A stretch of 48,051 nucleotides of DNA from an uncultured Clostridia bacterium (GTDB lineage: Bacteria; Bacillota; Clostridia; Oscillospirales; Acutalibacteraceae). Within the stretch, counting starts at the first letter, position 1. Every line of letters begins with the position of its first letter. A model generated the notes under the pieces. It was given only the letters and a program-made list of their open reading frames with translations. It did no database searches and had not been told where the DNA came from. The position numbers were made by a program, and so were the translations under genes. The stretch is taken from NCBI GenBank assembly GCA_904397895.1, contig CAJFOZ010000015.1:1-48051 (forward strand), in the 5' to 3' direction. Shown in pieces: positions 24,660-32,381 of this stretch.

Positions 24660-25550
24660 ATGAAACAGACCGTCTATGTTGATATCCTCTTTGCAGTCAA
24701 TTTATTTATCAATTACTTTCTTCTCTGCCTGACTTCCAAAGTGGCGCGGCTCCACACCAAGCGATGGCGGATGTTGGCAGGTTCTGCGTTAGGCGCGGTG
24801 TATTCCCTCTTCATCTTTTTCCCAGATATCCCGGTCCTGTTGTCGGTGATAGCAAAACTGATTTTTTCCACTACCATTTTATTGGTAGCACTGCCCATCC
24901 GATCGGTCAAAGTATTTTTCAAAGCACTGGCTTGCTTCTTCGGGGCCAATTTCTTGTTTGCCGGGCTGATGATGGCCCTTTGGCTTTTTGTGTCACCCAA
25001 TAATTTAATGATTAACAACGGCGTGGTATACTTTAACATCTCGCCGCTGATCCTGATCGGAGGAGCCGCCGTGAGTTATTTTATTTTAAGTATGATCCAT
25101 CGGCTGACCTTGCGGAAAGCGCCGGACAACAAGATTTACACCGTCACCATCGAGGTGGACGGCCGGACCGCAACCATGGACGCCCTACTGGATACCGGGC
25201 ACAGCTTGACCGAAAGCATGTCGGATTTACCGGTGCTGTTGGCGGAATACAAGAGCGTGGAACAGCTCATTCCCACACAAGTGCGGTCGGTGTTTGAACC
25301 GTCCGCACGGATCTTCCCCGTGCCTCCGGAGGATAGTTCCTGGAGAAGGCGGTTTCGGGTGGTACCCTTTCACAGCGTAGGGGGACAGGGCGTATTGCCG
25401 GCCTTCCGGCCCGACTGCATTACGGTAAGCGATGGGCAGCATCCCGTCAAGGTCCCAAAATCCTTTGTGGCGGTCAGTGGAACGCATCTGTCCGACGGAG
25501 AATACGAGGCCTTGATGAACGCTGATATGATCGAAAATACAACAAAATAG
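24660..25550 (+). CDS. spoIIGA: Sigma-E processing peptidase SpoIIGA
   Basis: A 296-aa sporulation protease that cleaves the pro-sequence of sigma-E in the mother cell. The N-terminal half has five hydrophobic helices ([20 protein letters not shown] onward). The C-terminal half is the aspartic-protease-like domain with the catalytic DTG in [11 protein letters not shown] and the conserved [18 protein letters not shown]. Length fits the family (about 300). ATG 24660 gives the standard MKQTVYVD start; the open frame further upstream has no family match and is not used. It sits 23 bp before sigE, the standard order. Confidence 0.95.
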   Translation: MKQTVYVDILFAVNLFINYFLLCLTSKVARLHTKRWRMLAGSALGAVYSLFIFFPDIPVLLSVIAKLIFSTTILLVALPIRSVKVFFKALACFFGANFLFAGLMMALWLFVSPNNLMINNGVVYFNISPLILIGGAAVSYFILSMIHRLTLRKAPDNKIYTVTIEVDGRTATMDALLDTGHSLTESMSDLPVLLAEYKSVEQLIPTQVRSVFEPSARIFPVPPEDSSWRRRFRVVPFHSVGGQGVLPAFRPDCITVSDGQHPVKVPKSFVAVSGTHLSDGEYEALMNADMIENTTK

Positions 25551-25573
25551 GGCTTGAGGAGGCGTATACTGTC

Positions 25574-26302
25574 ATGGGTGAGATGCTTGGACGAATCCGG
25601 TGGAATTTAATGAGGCTGCGTTTTCTCCTTTTGCGCAGATGGAGGTCTGGACGTTCGATCCATTATATCAATGGGCCTGAAACCCTGCCGCCGCCTCTGC
25701 CCAAGGAGGAGGAAGCCGTCATCTTCCGCCGCATCGACGCAGGGGATGAAAGCGCCAGGGAACCGCTTATCACCCACAATCTGCGTCTGGTGGTTTACAT
25801 CGCCCGAAAATTTGAATCCTCCGGGACTGGGGTGGAGGATCTTATCTCCATTGGGACCATCGGGCTGATTAAAGCCGTCAATACCTTCTGCCCATCCCGC
25901 AACATCAAGCTGGCCACCTATGCTTCGCGATGCATTGAAAACGAGATCCTGATGCATCTGAGGAAGAGTTCCCAACTGAAAAACGAGGTATCCATCGACG
26001 AACCCCTCAATGTGGACTGGGATGGAAATGAATTGCTTTATTCCGATGTACTGGGCAGTGATCCCGACCTAGTCAATCGTGGGATCGAACAGCAAGTGGA
26101 ACGGGATCTCTTGTTGGAGGCGGTGGACCGTCTTTCGCCCCGGGAACAGACCATCATGAAACTGCGGTTTGGACTGAAGGGGGAGACCGAACATACCCAG
26201 AAGGAGGTGGCGGAACTGTTGGGAATATCCCAATCCTATATCTCCCGGCTGGAGAAAAGGATCATTGAACGTCTCAAAAAGGATTTGGCTCGGGTAGGAT
26301 AA
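25574..26302 (+). CDS. sigE: RNA polymerase sporulation sigma factor sigma-E
   Basis: A 242-aa sigma-70 family factor for the early mother-cell compartment. The N-terminal basic/hydrophobic pro-sequence (about 1-30) ends before [18 protein letters not shown], which matches the start of the mature protein in known SigE. Region 2 shows [17 protein letters not shown] and [29 protein letters not shown]; region 4 shows [16 protein letters not shown] and [24 protein letters not shown] 25574 follows GAGGAGG. sigG, which usually comes next, is absent, and the sigE terminator is split by an insertion sequence. Confidence 0.96.
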   Translation: MGEMLGRIRWNLMRLRFLLLRRWRSGRSIHYINGPETLPPPLPKEEEAVIFRRIDAGDESAREPLITHNLRLVVYIARKFESSGTGVEDLISIGTIGLIKAVNTFCPSRNIKLATYASRCIENEILMHLRKSSQLKNEVSIDEPLNVDWDGNELLYSDVLGSDPDLVNRGIEQQVERDLLLEAVDRLSPREQTIMKLRFGLKGETEHTQKEVAELLGISQSYISRLEKRIIERLKKDLARVG

Positions 26303-26376
26303 AAAAGAAGCCGTCGGTATTGATAAAAACTGAAGTGACCCCGAGAAGTTAGACAATATTTTGGATAAGGAATTGT

Positions 26377-27126
26377 TCAAGCAGCAGAAAGGGCTTGTTG
26401 TCTGTGAAAAGCAGGCGGCAAGCCCTTCAGCTTTGCCTTGATTCTGCGGTTGTTGTAGTAATCCAGATAGGCAAAAAGTTCCTGCTTGAAGTGCTCCATG
26501 GACTGGAACGTTTGCAGGTAAAGCAGTTCACTCTTGAGCAAACCAAAAAAGTTCTCCATCACGGCATTGTCCAGACAGTTGCCTTTGCGGCTCATGCTCT
26601 GCCGGATGCCCTTACTTTTGAGCATGCGTTGGTACTGCTTGTGCTGGTATTGCCAGCCCTGGTCAGAGTGGAGAATCAGCTCCGTTCCGTCTGGTATGGT
26701 TTTAAAAGCCTTGTCCAGCATCGAAGTTACCATACTCAGAACGGGCCGCTCGGAGATCGTATAGCTCACCAGATAGCCGTTGTGCAGATCCAGGATGGGC
26801 GAGAGATACAGTTTCTGGCCGAACAGGCTGAATTCCGTCACATCTGTGACCCACTTTTGGTTTGGCTTTTCGGCAAAGAAGTCACGGTTCAGCAAGTTCG
26901 GCGCGATCTTTCCGACCTCGCCTTTGTAGGAGCGATACTTCTTCATCCTGACACGACAAATCAGACCCAGCTCTTTCATAAGTCGCTGGACAGTCTTGTG
27001 GTTGAGACAGATACCCCTGCTGCGCAGGGCAATCGTAATGCGCCGGTATCCGTATCGGCCCTTGTTTTCATGAAAGATAGCTACGATCTCTGCCTTTTCC
27101 ATTTCGTATTTGTCCGCCCGCTTCAT
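26377..27126 (-). CDS. IS3-family transposase OrfB (DDE integrase)
   Basis: The catalytic subunit of the element. From ATG 27126 it is 249 aa, but the open frame continues upstream to about 27230 (KLRQKHALDILLS, then LPRSTFYYHLK), so the real product is most likely the OrfAB fusion made by -1 frameshifting near GCAGAAAACG (about 27226-27235). Motifs: an HTH_21-like segment ENKGRYGYRRITIAL and the rve core with catalytic residues in TDVTEF (D), LHSDQGWQYQH (D) and MENFFGLLKSEL (E). All three acidic residues are present, so it should be functional. Confidence 0.93.
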   Translation of the reverse strand: MKRADKYEMEKAEIVAIFHENKGRYGYRRITIALRSRGICLNHKTVQRLMKELGLICRVRMKKYRSYKGEVGKIAPNLLNRDFFAEKPNQKWVTDVTEFSLFGQKLYLSPILDLHNGYLVSYTISERPVLSMVTSMLDKAFKTIPDGTELILHSDQGWQYQHKQYQRMLKSKGIRQSMSRKGNCLDNAVMENFFGLLKSELLYLQTFQSMEHFKQELFAYLDYYNNRRIKAKLKGLPPAFHRQQALSAA

Positions 27127-27215
27127 CCCCTTGAGATGATAGTAGAACGTAGAACGGGGCAGTTGAGCGATTGAAAGAAGAATGTCCAGAGCATGTTTTT
27201 GCCTCAGCTTTTGAA

Positions 27216-27563
27216 CTACCTGCGTTTTCTGCGCTGGCGTCGCTCCTCTTCCAAAACCAAGGCTTGCAAGTTTTTTAGGTATTCGTTCTCTGCTCTCAGA
27301 CGCTGCACCTCTGCAAGCAGATCTTCCTCTACTTCTTTCGGCAGTTGCTTTGGCCTGCCTTTACTCCCTCGACCCCGCCGTTCTACCGAAAAGCCTTCCG
27401 GTCCTTCTGTCAGGTAAATACGCTCCCAGTCCTGAACTCGTTTATGCCGGATGTGAAACCTTTCTGCCGTTTCACGATATCCCAGATGTTCTTCCTGCAT
27501 GGTTTCAATTACCTGTTTTTTAAATTCTACTGTGTATTTTTCATTCTGTTTCCCTCTTGGCAT
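27216..27563 (-). CDS. IS3-family transposase OrfA (HTH)
   Basis: A 115-aa DNA-binding subunit. It begins MPRGKQNEKYTVEFKKQVIE, has the helix-turn-helix HLGYRETAERFHIRHKRVQDWE, and ends in a leucine/glutamate-rich coiled coil (DLLAEVQRLRAENEYLKNL) for multimerisation. ATG 27563 is used; five extra codons upstream (27578) are possible. OrfB follows in the -1 frame, as usual for this family. Confidence 0.92.
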   Translation of the reverse strand: MPRGKQNEKYTVEFKKQVIETMQEEHLGYRETAERFHIRHKRVQDWERIYLTEGPEGFSVERRGRGSKGRPKQLPKEVEEDLLAEVQRLRAENEYLKNLQALVLEEERRQRRKRR

Positions 27564-27648
27564 AGTTAAGCACCCCACTTGTTTTTCAGTATACCATACT
27601 GTCTAACAAATGGGGTGCTGTTCAAACCGGCGGCTTCTTTTTTACGTT

Positions 27649-27897
27649 TTATTTTTGTTTATTTCCCATATTCTCGGTGGTTTTTTTGATGCTTTGCAGG
27701 CCGTTATTGGGTTGTGTTTTGGGTACGGGGACGTGGTAGATATCGGTGTAGGAATCGGCCTCGGACTTGTCGACGGGAGGAGTGGGGATCAATCCCGTGC
27801 ACTCGGTGGCGGAAGCTACGGAAAACATTTCGTTGTATAACTGCTCTATCCGTTCGGCTTTATCAGCGTCGTCAGGACGCGGAAACTGCTGATCCAT
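27649..27897 (-). CDS. Small acidic protein of unknown function
   Basis: An 82-aa soluble protein with no motif I recognise: MDQQFPRPDDADKAERIEQL, an Asp/Pro-rich middle (PTPPVDKSEADSYTDIYHVP) and a Lys/Gln-rich end. ATG 27897 is supported by AAAGGAG about 9 bases upstream; the longer open frame to 28218 has no ribosome binding site. It formerly shared a terminator with sigE and is now next to the insertion sequence. Confidence 0.65.
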   Translation of the reverse strand: MDQQFPRPDDADKAERIEQLYNEMFSVASATECTGLIPTPPVDKSEADSYTDIYHVPVPKTQPNNGLQSIKKTTENMGNKQK

Positions 27898-28008
27898 AAG
27901 AAACAGCTCCTTTCGGTTGTTTGATAGTAGTTTCCCTCCAAAGGAGCAAAAGTATGCTTTCCCCGCCGATGAAGTTTTCAGACTGTTGGGATCAAATGGG
28001 ATATTGCC

Positions 28009-28037
28009 TTGTATGTAGGCTGTGGCTTTGTTATAAT
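28009..28037 (+). promoter_or_regulatory. Sigma-A-type promoter
   Basis: TTGTAT (28009-28014) and TATAAT (28032-28037) are 17 bp apart. It is the likely promoter of the membrane protein gene at 28160, and perhaps of the genes through 30885. Confidence 0.65.
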
Positions 28038-28159
28038 AAAAATAGGTTTCATTTACATTGGATGTCATAAAGAGACGTGTTTCCCGCCACTGTACTGGGG
28101 CAGGAAGAAGACGGATGCCATTTTGCGGTGATGGAATAAAAAAAACAGAGGGTGATTGC

Positions 28160-28747
28160 TTGAAGCCGGTAGAGAAGGAATCCGGAAATGTCCGGATGGG
28201 GATGATGTTTTTGTCCATTTGCTACATCGCCATCGGAGCTATTTTGCTGATCTTTCCCAACATTGCCTTGACCGATCTATGTTATGCTCTGGGAATCCTT
28301 TTTATGATAGCCGGGATTATCAATGTAGCGTGGTACTTGATCAAAAAGGGGTATCTTATCCCCGGACGCTTTGGATTCGCCTTTGGCGTGGCCCAGGTGA
28401 TGGTAGGGCTTTACGCCGTGCTCAAGACCCAGGACTTCGCCTTTGCATTTGCCCAGGTGCTGGCCATCTGCATGATGTTGGATAGCATTATGAAATGCCA
28501 ATTCTCTATGGACCTGCTTGGTTTGAAGGCGGAAAAATGGTGGGTGCTGTTGCTGGTATCGCTAGTGATGATCGTCCTATCTATGCTGATCTTAATCAAT
28601 CCCTTTGGCACAGAGTCCGGCCGAAATCTTTACACATATATTATACTGATTCTGGACGGCGTGGCAAACTTGGGGAGCCTACTTGTGCTGTCCATTTGGC
28701 AAAAGCGGTATTTACAGGACGCAAATGCTGAAAAAGAAGAAATATAA
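28160..28747 (+). CDS. HdeD/DUF308-like membrane protein
   Basis: A 195-aa integral membrane protein with six hydrophobic helices in three pairs, for example MGMMFLSICYIAIGAILLIF, LCYALGILFMIAGIINVAWY and WVLLLVSLVMIVLSMLILI. The pattern of repeated helix pairs with a glycine-rich turn matches the DUF308/HdeD family, whose role is poorly known. TTG 28160 is chosen because GAGGGTGAT lies just before it; an upstream ATG at 28058 would add 34 residues without a membrane or family signature. It is followed 57 bp later by a transporter gene. Confidence 0.83.
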   Translation: MKPVEKESGNVRMGMMFLSICYIAIGAILLIFPNIALTDLCYALGILFMIAGIINVAWYLIKKGYLIPGRFGFAFGVAQVMVGLYAVLKTQDFAFAFAQVLAICMMLDSIMKCQFSMDLLGLKAEKWWVLLLVSLVMIVLSMLILINPFGTESGRNLYTYIILILDGVANLGSLLVLSIWQKRYLQDANAEKEEI

Positions 28748-28804
28748 CACGACAAAGCCGTCCCTTTTTGGCAGGAGACGGAGAAAGAACAGGTGGTTAA
28801 TGCC

Positions 28805-29998
28805 ATGAAGATGATGTCAAAAAACACCAAGAAGACCATGTTATTGATTGCGTTTGGAGTGGTGTTATTTGTAGGACTGCAAAATTTTTCCTTGGTGCTC
28901 TCCTTTTTGGGATGGATTCTGAATCTGATTTGGCCGTTTATTTTAGGATTTTGTATTGCTTTTATTTTAAATGTGCCCATGTCCTTTTTGGAATCCAAGA
29001 TCTTCCGCGGCCCTGGCAAACCCAAAGGGCTGAAACAAAGGATGCGCCGTCCTATCAGCCTTGTTTTGACATTGCTTTTGGTGGCAAGTATCATCTTTAT
29101 TGTGATGTTCCTCATAATCCCAGAGCTGGGGAGGACCTTCCAATCGTTGGTCAACGCCATCCCGCCCTTCCTCGAGGATCTGCAAAAGTGGAGCAACGAT
29201 ATGTTCCAGCAATATCCGGACGTGGCAAATTGGCTGCAAAACATCGAACTAGACTGGAAAGGCATCGTCCAAATGGTGCAAAACAGCGCGGGGGATGTGT
29301 TGTCCTCCACCGTTACGGTAGCATCCTCTGTGGTGGGCGTGATCGTCAACTTCTTCTTAGGCATCGTGTTTGCCCTTTACGTACTGGTGCAAAAGGAAAA
29401 GCTAGGACGGCAGGGCAGAAAATTACTATATGCCTGTCTGCCGGAGAATCGGGCGGAAAAGGTTCTGTCGGTGTGCAGCCTGTCCTACAAGACCTTTGCC
29501 AGTTTCTTATCCGGCCAGTGTTTAGAAGCTGTTATTTTGGGGATGCTGTTCTTTATCAGCATGAGTATTTTCCAGTTCCCTTATGCGCTGATCATCAGTG
29601 TACTCATCGCTTTTATGGCATTGATCCCTATTTTTGGCGCAGTTATCGGTTGTGTCATCGGCGCTTTCCTTATCTTTATGATCGATCCTATCCGGGCCAT
29701 TTGGTTTGTGGTGCTGTTCTTAGTGATACAGCAAATCGAGGGAAACCTTATTTATCCCCATGTGGTGGGCAATTCAGTAGGACTTCCCTCTATGTGGGTG
29801 CTGGCGGCAGTGACATTGGGCGGCAGTTTGATGGGGTTTGCCGGGATGCTGATTTGTATCCCGCTGTGTTCGGTGATATACACATTAGCCAGCCGGGCGA
29901 TTAACGATCGTCTGGCCAAGAAGGCGGCCAGGAAAAAACAAGATGATGTCCTGGGGGAGCTCAGCAAACCGGACAGTGAACTGGACGATCTAGAATAA
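28805..29998 (+). CDS. AI-2E family transporter-like membrane protein
   Basis: A 397-aa protein of the AI-2E (TqsA/PerM) family. Helices: an N-terminal pair (FSLVLSFLGWILNLIWPFILG), a long middle loop (about 85-150), then several C-terminal helices with the family-typical PYALIISVLIAFMALIPIFGAVIG and QQIEGNLIYPHVVGNSVGLP. Family members export small molecules or Na+/Li+ in exchange for protons; the substrate here is unknown. ATG 28805 follows AGGTGG; GTG 28793 is an alternative. The C-terminus is charged and cytoplasmic. Confidence 0.9.
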   Translation: MKMMSKNTKKTMLLIAFGVVLFVGLQNFSLVLSFLGWILNLIWPFILGFCIAFILNVPMSFLESKIFRGPGKPKGLKQRMRRPISLVLTLLLVASIIFIVMFLIIPELGRTFQSLVNAIPPFLEDLQKWSNDMFQQYPDVANWLQNIELDWKGIVQMVQNSAGDVLSSTVTVASSVVGVIVNFFLGIVFALYVLVQKEKLGRQGRKLLYACLPENRAEKVLSVCSLSYKTFASFLSGQCLEAVILGMLFFISMSIFQFPYALIISVLIAFMALIPIFGAVIGCVIGAFLIFMIDPIRAIWFVVLFLVIQQIEGNLIYPHVVGNSVGLPSMWVLAAVTLGGSLMGFAGMLICIPLCSVIYTLASRAINDRLAKKAARKKQDDVLGELSKPDSELDDLE

Positions 29999-30026
29999 CA
30001 CACGGTAGTGGAAAAGGGGAAGACTT

Positions 30027-30341
30027 ATGGCAGGTACCTTTGAGAGAATCTATGAGGTGGTAAAAAGGATCCCTTTTGGGAAAGTGGCCACCTATGGCCA
30101 AATCGCTCTTCTGGCAGGCAATCCGAGATGGGCGAGAGTGGTTGGATATGCCCTGCACGTCAATCCAAGCCCTAACGAGATCCCGTGTTTCCGGGTAGTC
30201 AACCGGGAAGGAAGACTATCTAGCGCCTTTGCCTTCGGAGGAGAAAACCAACAGCGCTTCCTCTTGGAAGCGGAAGGAGTTCAGTTCCTGCCTGATGGGA
30301 AGGTGGATTTAGAACATTTCCTGTGGGACGGAACAACATAA
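30027..30341 (+). CDS. MGMT-like DNA-binding protein with PCFRV active-site motif
   Basis: A 104-aa protein matching the DNA-binding (C-terminal) domain of O6-alkylguanine-DNA alkyltransferases: VVKRIPFGKVATYGQIALLAG (HTH region), ARVVGYALHVNP (the conserved Arg finger segment), then PCFRVVNREGRLS. Real alkyltransferases read PCHRV; here the Cys remains but the His that activates it is Phe. Alkyltransferase-like proteins usually have Trp in place of Cys, so this is neither standard type. It may bind alkylated bases without efficient transfer. The start at ATG 30027 is clear. Confidence 0.87.
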   Translation: MAGTFERIYEVVKRIPFGKVATYGQIALLAGNPRWARVVGYALHVNPSPNEIPCFRVVNREGRLSSAFAFGGENQQRFLLEAEGVQFLPDGKVDLEHFLWDGTT

Positions 30342-30378
30342 CAATTGCCATAGCAGGGGAGAAAGCAGGTGGAGAAAA

Positions 30379-30885
30379 ATGGACTGCCAAATTCGGCCCT
30401 GGCGGCTTACCGATGCATCAGACTTGGCTGCCATCGTCAACAATCGAAACATCCAAAACAACTTGCGGGATGGGCTACCTTATCCCTACACAGAAACCGA
30501 TGCAAAAGAGTTCATCACCGTTATGCTGAATGCGGATACAAACACTACCTTTGCATTTGCCATTGTGGCTGACGATAAAGTGGTGGGGAGCATTGGTGTA
30601 TTTCGTCAGGGAAATATCCATTTCCGCACAGCAGAAATGGGTTATTATCTAGGAGAATGCTTTTGGGGGAAAGGGCTGGCAAGCAGTGCGGTGAAACAAG
30701 TATGCCGGTATATTTTCGATCATACCGATATCATACGCATTTTTGCCGAGCCGTTTGCCACCAATGCAGCTTCCTGCCGAGTTCTTGAGAAAAACGGATT
30801 TAAACTGGAAGGGATCCTTCGGAGCAATGCAGTAAAAAACGGCCGTGTTTTGGATATGAAGCTATACGCCCTCGTAAAAGAATAA
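30379..30885 (+). CDS. GNAT family N-acetyltransferase (RimJ/RimL type)
   Basis: A 168-aa acetyl-CoA-dependent acetyltransferase. It has an N-terminal IRPWRLTDASDLAAIVNN, the central strand FAFAIVADDKVVGSIGVF, the acetyl-CoA loop in AEMGYYLGECFWGKGLASSA (a Q/RxxGxA-like GKGLAS), and the C-terminal NAASCRVLEKNGFKLEG common to RimJ/RimL-type enzymes acting on amino termini or antibiotics. The substrate cannot be told. ATG 30379 lies 37 bp after the MGMT-like gene. Confidence 0.9.
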   Translation: MDCQIRPWRLTDASDLAAIVNNRNIQNNLRDGLPYPYTETDAKEFITVMLNADTNTTFAFAIVADDKVVGSIGVFRQGNIHFRTAEMGYYLGECFWGKGLASSAVKQVCRYIFDHTDIIRIFAEPFATNAASCRVLEKNGFKLEGILRSNAVKNGRVLDMKLYALVKE

Positions 30886-30932
30886 AAAGATCCCTGGAGA
30901 AGAGATACTCATCTCACTCCAGGGATCTTTTT
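30884..30932. terminator. Bidirectional terminator
   Basis: AAAAAGATCCCTGGAG (30884-30899) pairs with 30917-30932, 17-base loop, T-run on both strands. It ends the GNAT gene and the convergent gat operon. Confidence 0.92.
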
Positions 30933-30944
30933 TATCTTGATCGA

Positions 30945-32381
30945 TTAAGCGTTTAAAAGAGCATTTAAAATTTCATTGATGAGTTTGGTATCGGCTTTTC
31001 CCTTGGCCTGTTTCATGACCTGACCGAAAAGATAACCCATGGCCTGCTTTTTACCGCTCTTGTAGTCGTCGACCACCTTTTGGTTGGCGGCAAGCACCTG
31101 CTTGACCATTTCCTCAATGGCGCCCTTGTCGGACACCATGGCCAAACCATGATCCTTTACATACTGCTCCGGGTCCACATCGTTGGCATAGACCTCAGCA
31201 AGCACCTTCTTACCGGTATTGCGATTGATGACGTTTTTCTCCACCAGCAGGATCAGCTGCGTCAATTTATGGCTACTGATGATGATGTCGTCGGCAATTT
31301 TACCGTCGTTGCGGGCCAAATTCATCACGTCGCCGGTAATCCAATTGGCAGCTGTTTTAGCAGGGACGCCGTTGGCCACAGCGTCGTCCAGAAGGTCGCA
31401 CAACACCTTACTGCTGGTAAGCAAACGGCTGTCGGCTTCCGAGAGACCCAATTCGGCCATATACCGTTGGAGTTTTGCCTCCGGCAGCTCCGGAAGGCTC
31501 TGGCGTACACGCTCGATCCATTCATCGCTGATGACGATGGGAGGGAGGTCAGGATTGGGGAAATAACGGTAATCCTGTGCATTTTCCTTGCTGCGCATAG
31601 CGAAGGTTTTGCCGGCGGTATCGTCCCAACGGCGGGTTTCCTGCTTGAGCTTGTGGGCGTTTCCGGACTCAATCAAATCGATGTGACGGGCGGTTTCATA
31701 TTCAATGGCCCGGGTGATAGACTTGAGGGAATTCATATTTTTCATCTCAGCCCGGACGCCCAGCTCTGTGCTGCCCATAGGACGAACCGACAGGTTGATG
31801 TCGGCGCGCATGGAACCCTCCTGCATCTTGCAGTCGGACACACCGATAAACTTGAGCATAGAGCGAAGCTTCTCCAGATAAGCCACCACTTCCTCAGCCG
31901 AACGGAAATCCGGTTTGCTGACGATTTCCAAAAGGGGCATACTGGAACGGTTATAATCCACCAGGGAATTATCAGTAAAGGGATCGTGCTTGAGCTTACC
32001 GGCATCTTCCTCCATGTGGATCTGTTTGAGGCCAATGGATTTTTTCCCCTCACTGGTCTCGATCTCCACGCTACCGTTGACGCAGATGGGATGGTACAGC
32101 TGAGTGATCTGGTAAGAACAAGCTAGATCGGGATAGAAATAACTCTTTTTATCAAAGGTGCAGTATTGGTTGATGTGACTGTTGGTAACCAAAGCCGCCG
32201 CGATGCCATATTCCACCACTTGTTTGTTCATGACAGGCAGAGCACCCGGCATACCGCTGCATCCGGGGCAGATATGGGAGTTGGCCTCACCGCCGAATTC
32301 CGTGGAACAGGAACAGAAAATCTTGGTTTTGGTGGCCAGTTCAACGTGGACCTCCAAGCCCATTACCACCTCGTATTCCAT
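30945..32381 (-). CDS. gatB: Asp/Glu-tRNA amidotransferase subunit B
   Basis: A 478-aa kinase/transferase subunit that activates the side-chain carboxylate of mischarged Asp-tRNA(Asn) or Glu-tRNA(Gln) with ATP and amidates it. It shows VMGLEVHVELATKTKIFCSC with Zn cysteines (CSCS...CPGCSG), IHMEEDAGKLKHD and SLVDYNRSSMPLLEIVSKPD at the ATP/Mg site, and a helical C-terminal tail (YqeY-like, AMGYLFGQVMKQAKGKAD) that binds the tRNA. Some conserved positions differ (PGCSG for PVCLG, NRSSMPL for NRCGVPL), so it is a divergent GatB. ATG 32381 overlaps the gatA stop (TAATG) and has AAGGAGG upstream. Confidence 0.94.
   Translation of the reverse strand: MEYEVVMGLEVHVELATKTKIFCSCSTEFGGEANSHICPGCSGMPGALPVMNKQVVEYGIAAALVTNSHINQYCTFDKKSYFYPDLACSYQITQLYHPICVNGSVEIETSEGKKSIGLKQIHMEEDAGKLKHDPFTDNSLVDYNRSSMPLLEIVSKPDFRSAEEVVAYLEKLRSMLKFIGVSDCKMQEGSMRADINLSVRPMGSTELGVRAEMKNMNSLKSITRAIEYETARHIDLIESGNAHKLKQETRRWDDTAGKTFAMRSKENAQDYRYFPNPDLPPIVISDEWIERVRQSLPELPEAKLQRYMAELGLSEADSRLLTSSKVLCDLLDDAVANGVPAKTAANWITGDVMNLARNDGKIADDIIISSHKLTQLILLVEKNVINRNTGKKVLAEVYANDVDPEQYVKDHGLAMVSDKGAIEEMVKQVLAANQKVVDDYKSGKKQAMGYLFGQVMKQAKGKADTKLINEILNALLNA

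Larger units (their letters stand above)
26331..27624 (-). mobile_element. IS3-family (IS150-type) insertion sequence
   Basis: A 1294-bp element. The ends are imperfect inverted repeats: left begins TGAAGTGACCCC and contains GTTAGACA; the inverted right end begins TGAACAGCACCCC and contains GTTAGACA. Both flanks carry AAC (26328-26330 and 27625-27627), a 3-bp target duplication usual for IS3. It encodes orfA (27216-27563) and orfB (26377-27126) on the minus strand. Both frames are intact and the duplication is clean, so the insertion looks recent and the element possibly active. Confidence 0.93.
26301..27643. terminator. sigE terminator split by an insertion sequence
   Basis: The left arm (26301-26318, AAAAAAGAAGCCGTCGGT) and right arm (27626-27643, ACCGGCGGCTTCTTTTTT) are complementary over 18 bp with one G-T wobble, but are 1.3 kb apart. 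Removing the element at 26331-27624 and one AAC copy restores a normal hairpin with a short loop of about 10 bases. The original terminator was bidirectional, between sigE and the gene at 27649. Confidence 0.88.

Noticed and set aside
26303-27700. sigG downstream of sigE
   Set aside because: Expected from other genomes, but the region holds only the insertion sequence and a small minus-strand gene.
28058-28159. N-terminal extension of the DUF308-like protein
   Set aside because: No ribosome binding site, and the added residues are basic and unlike the family; TTG 28160 has a good site.
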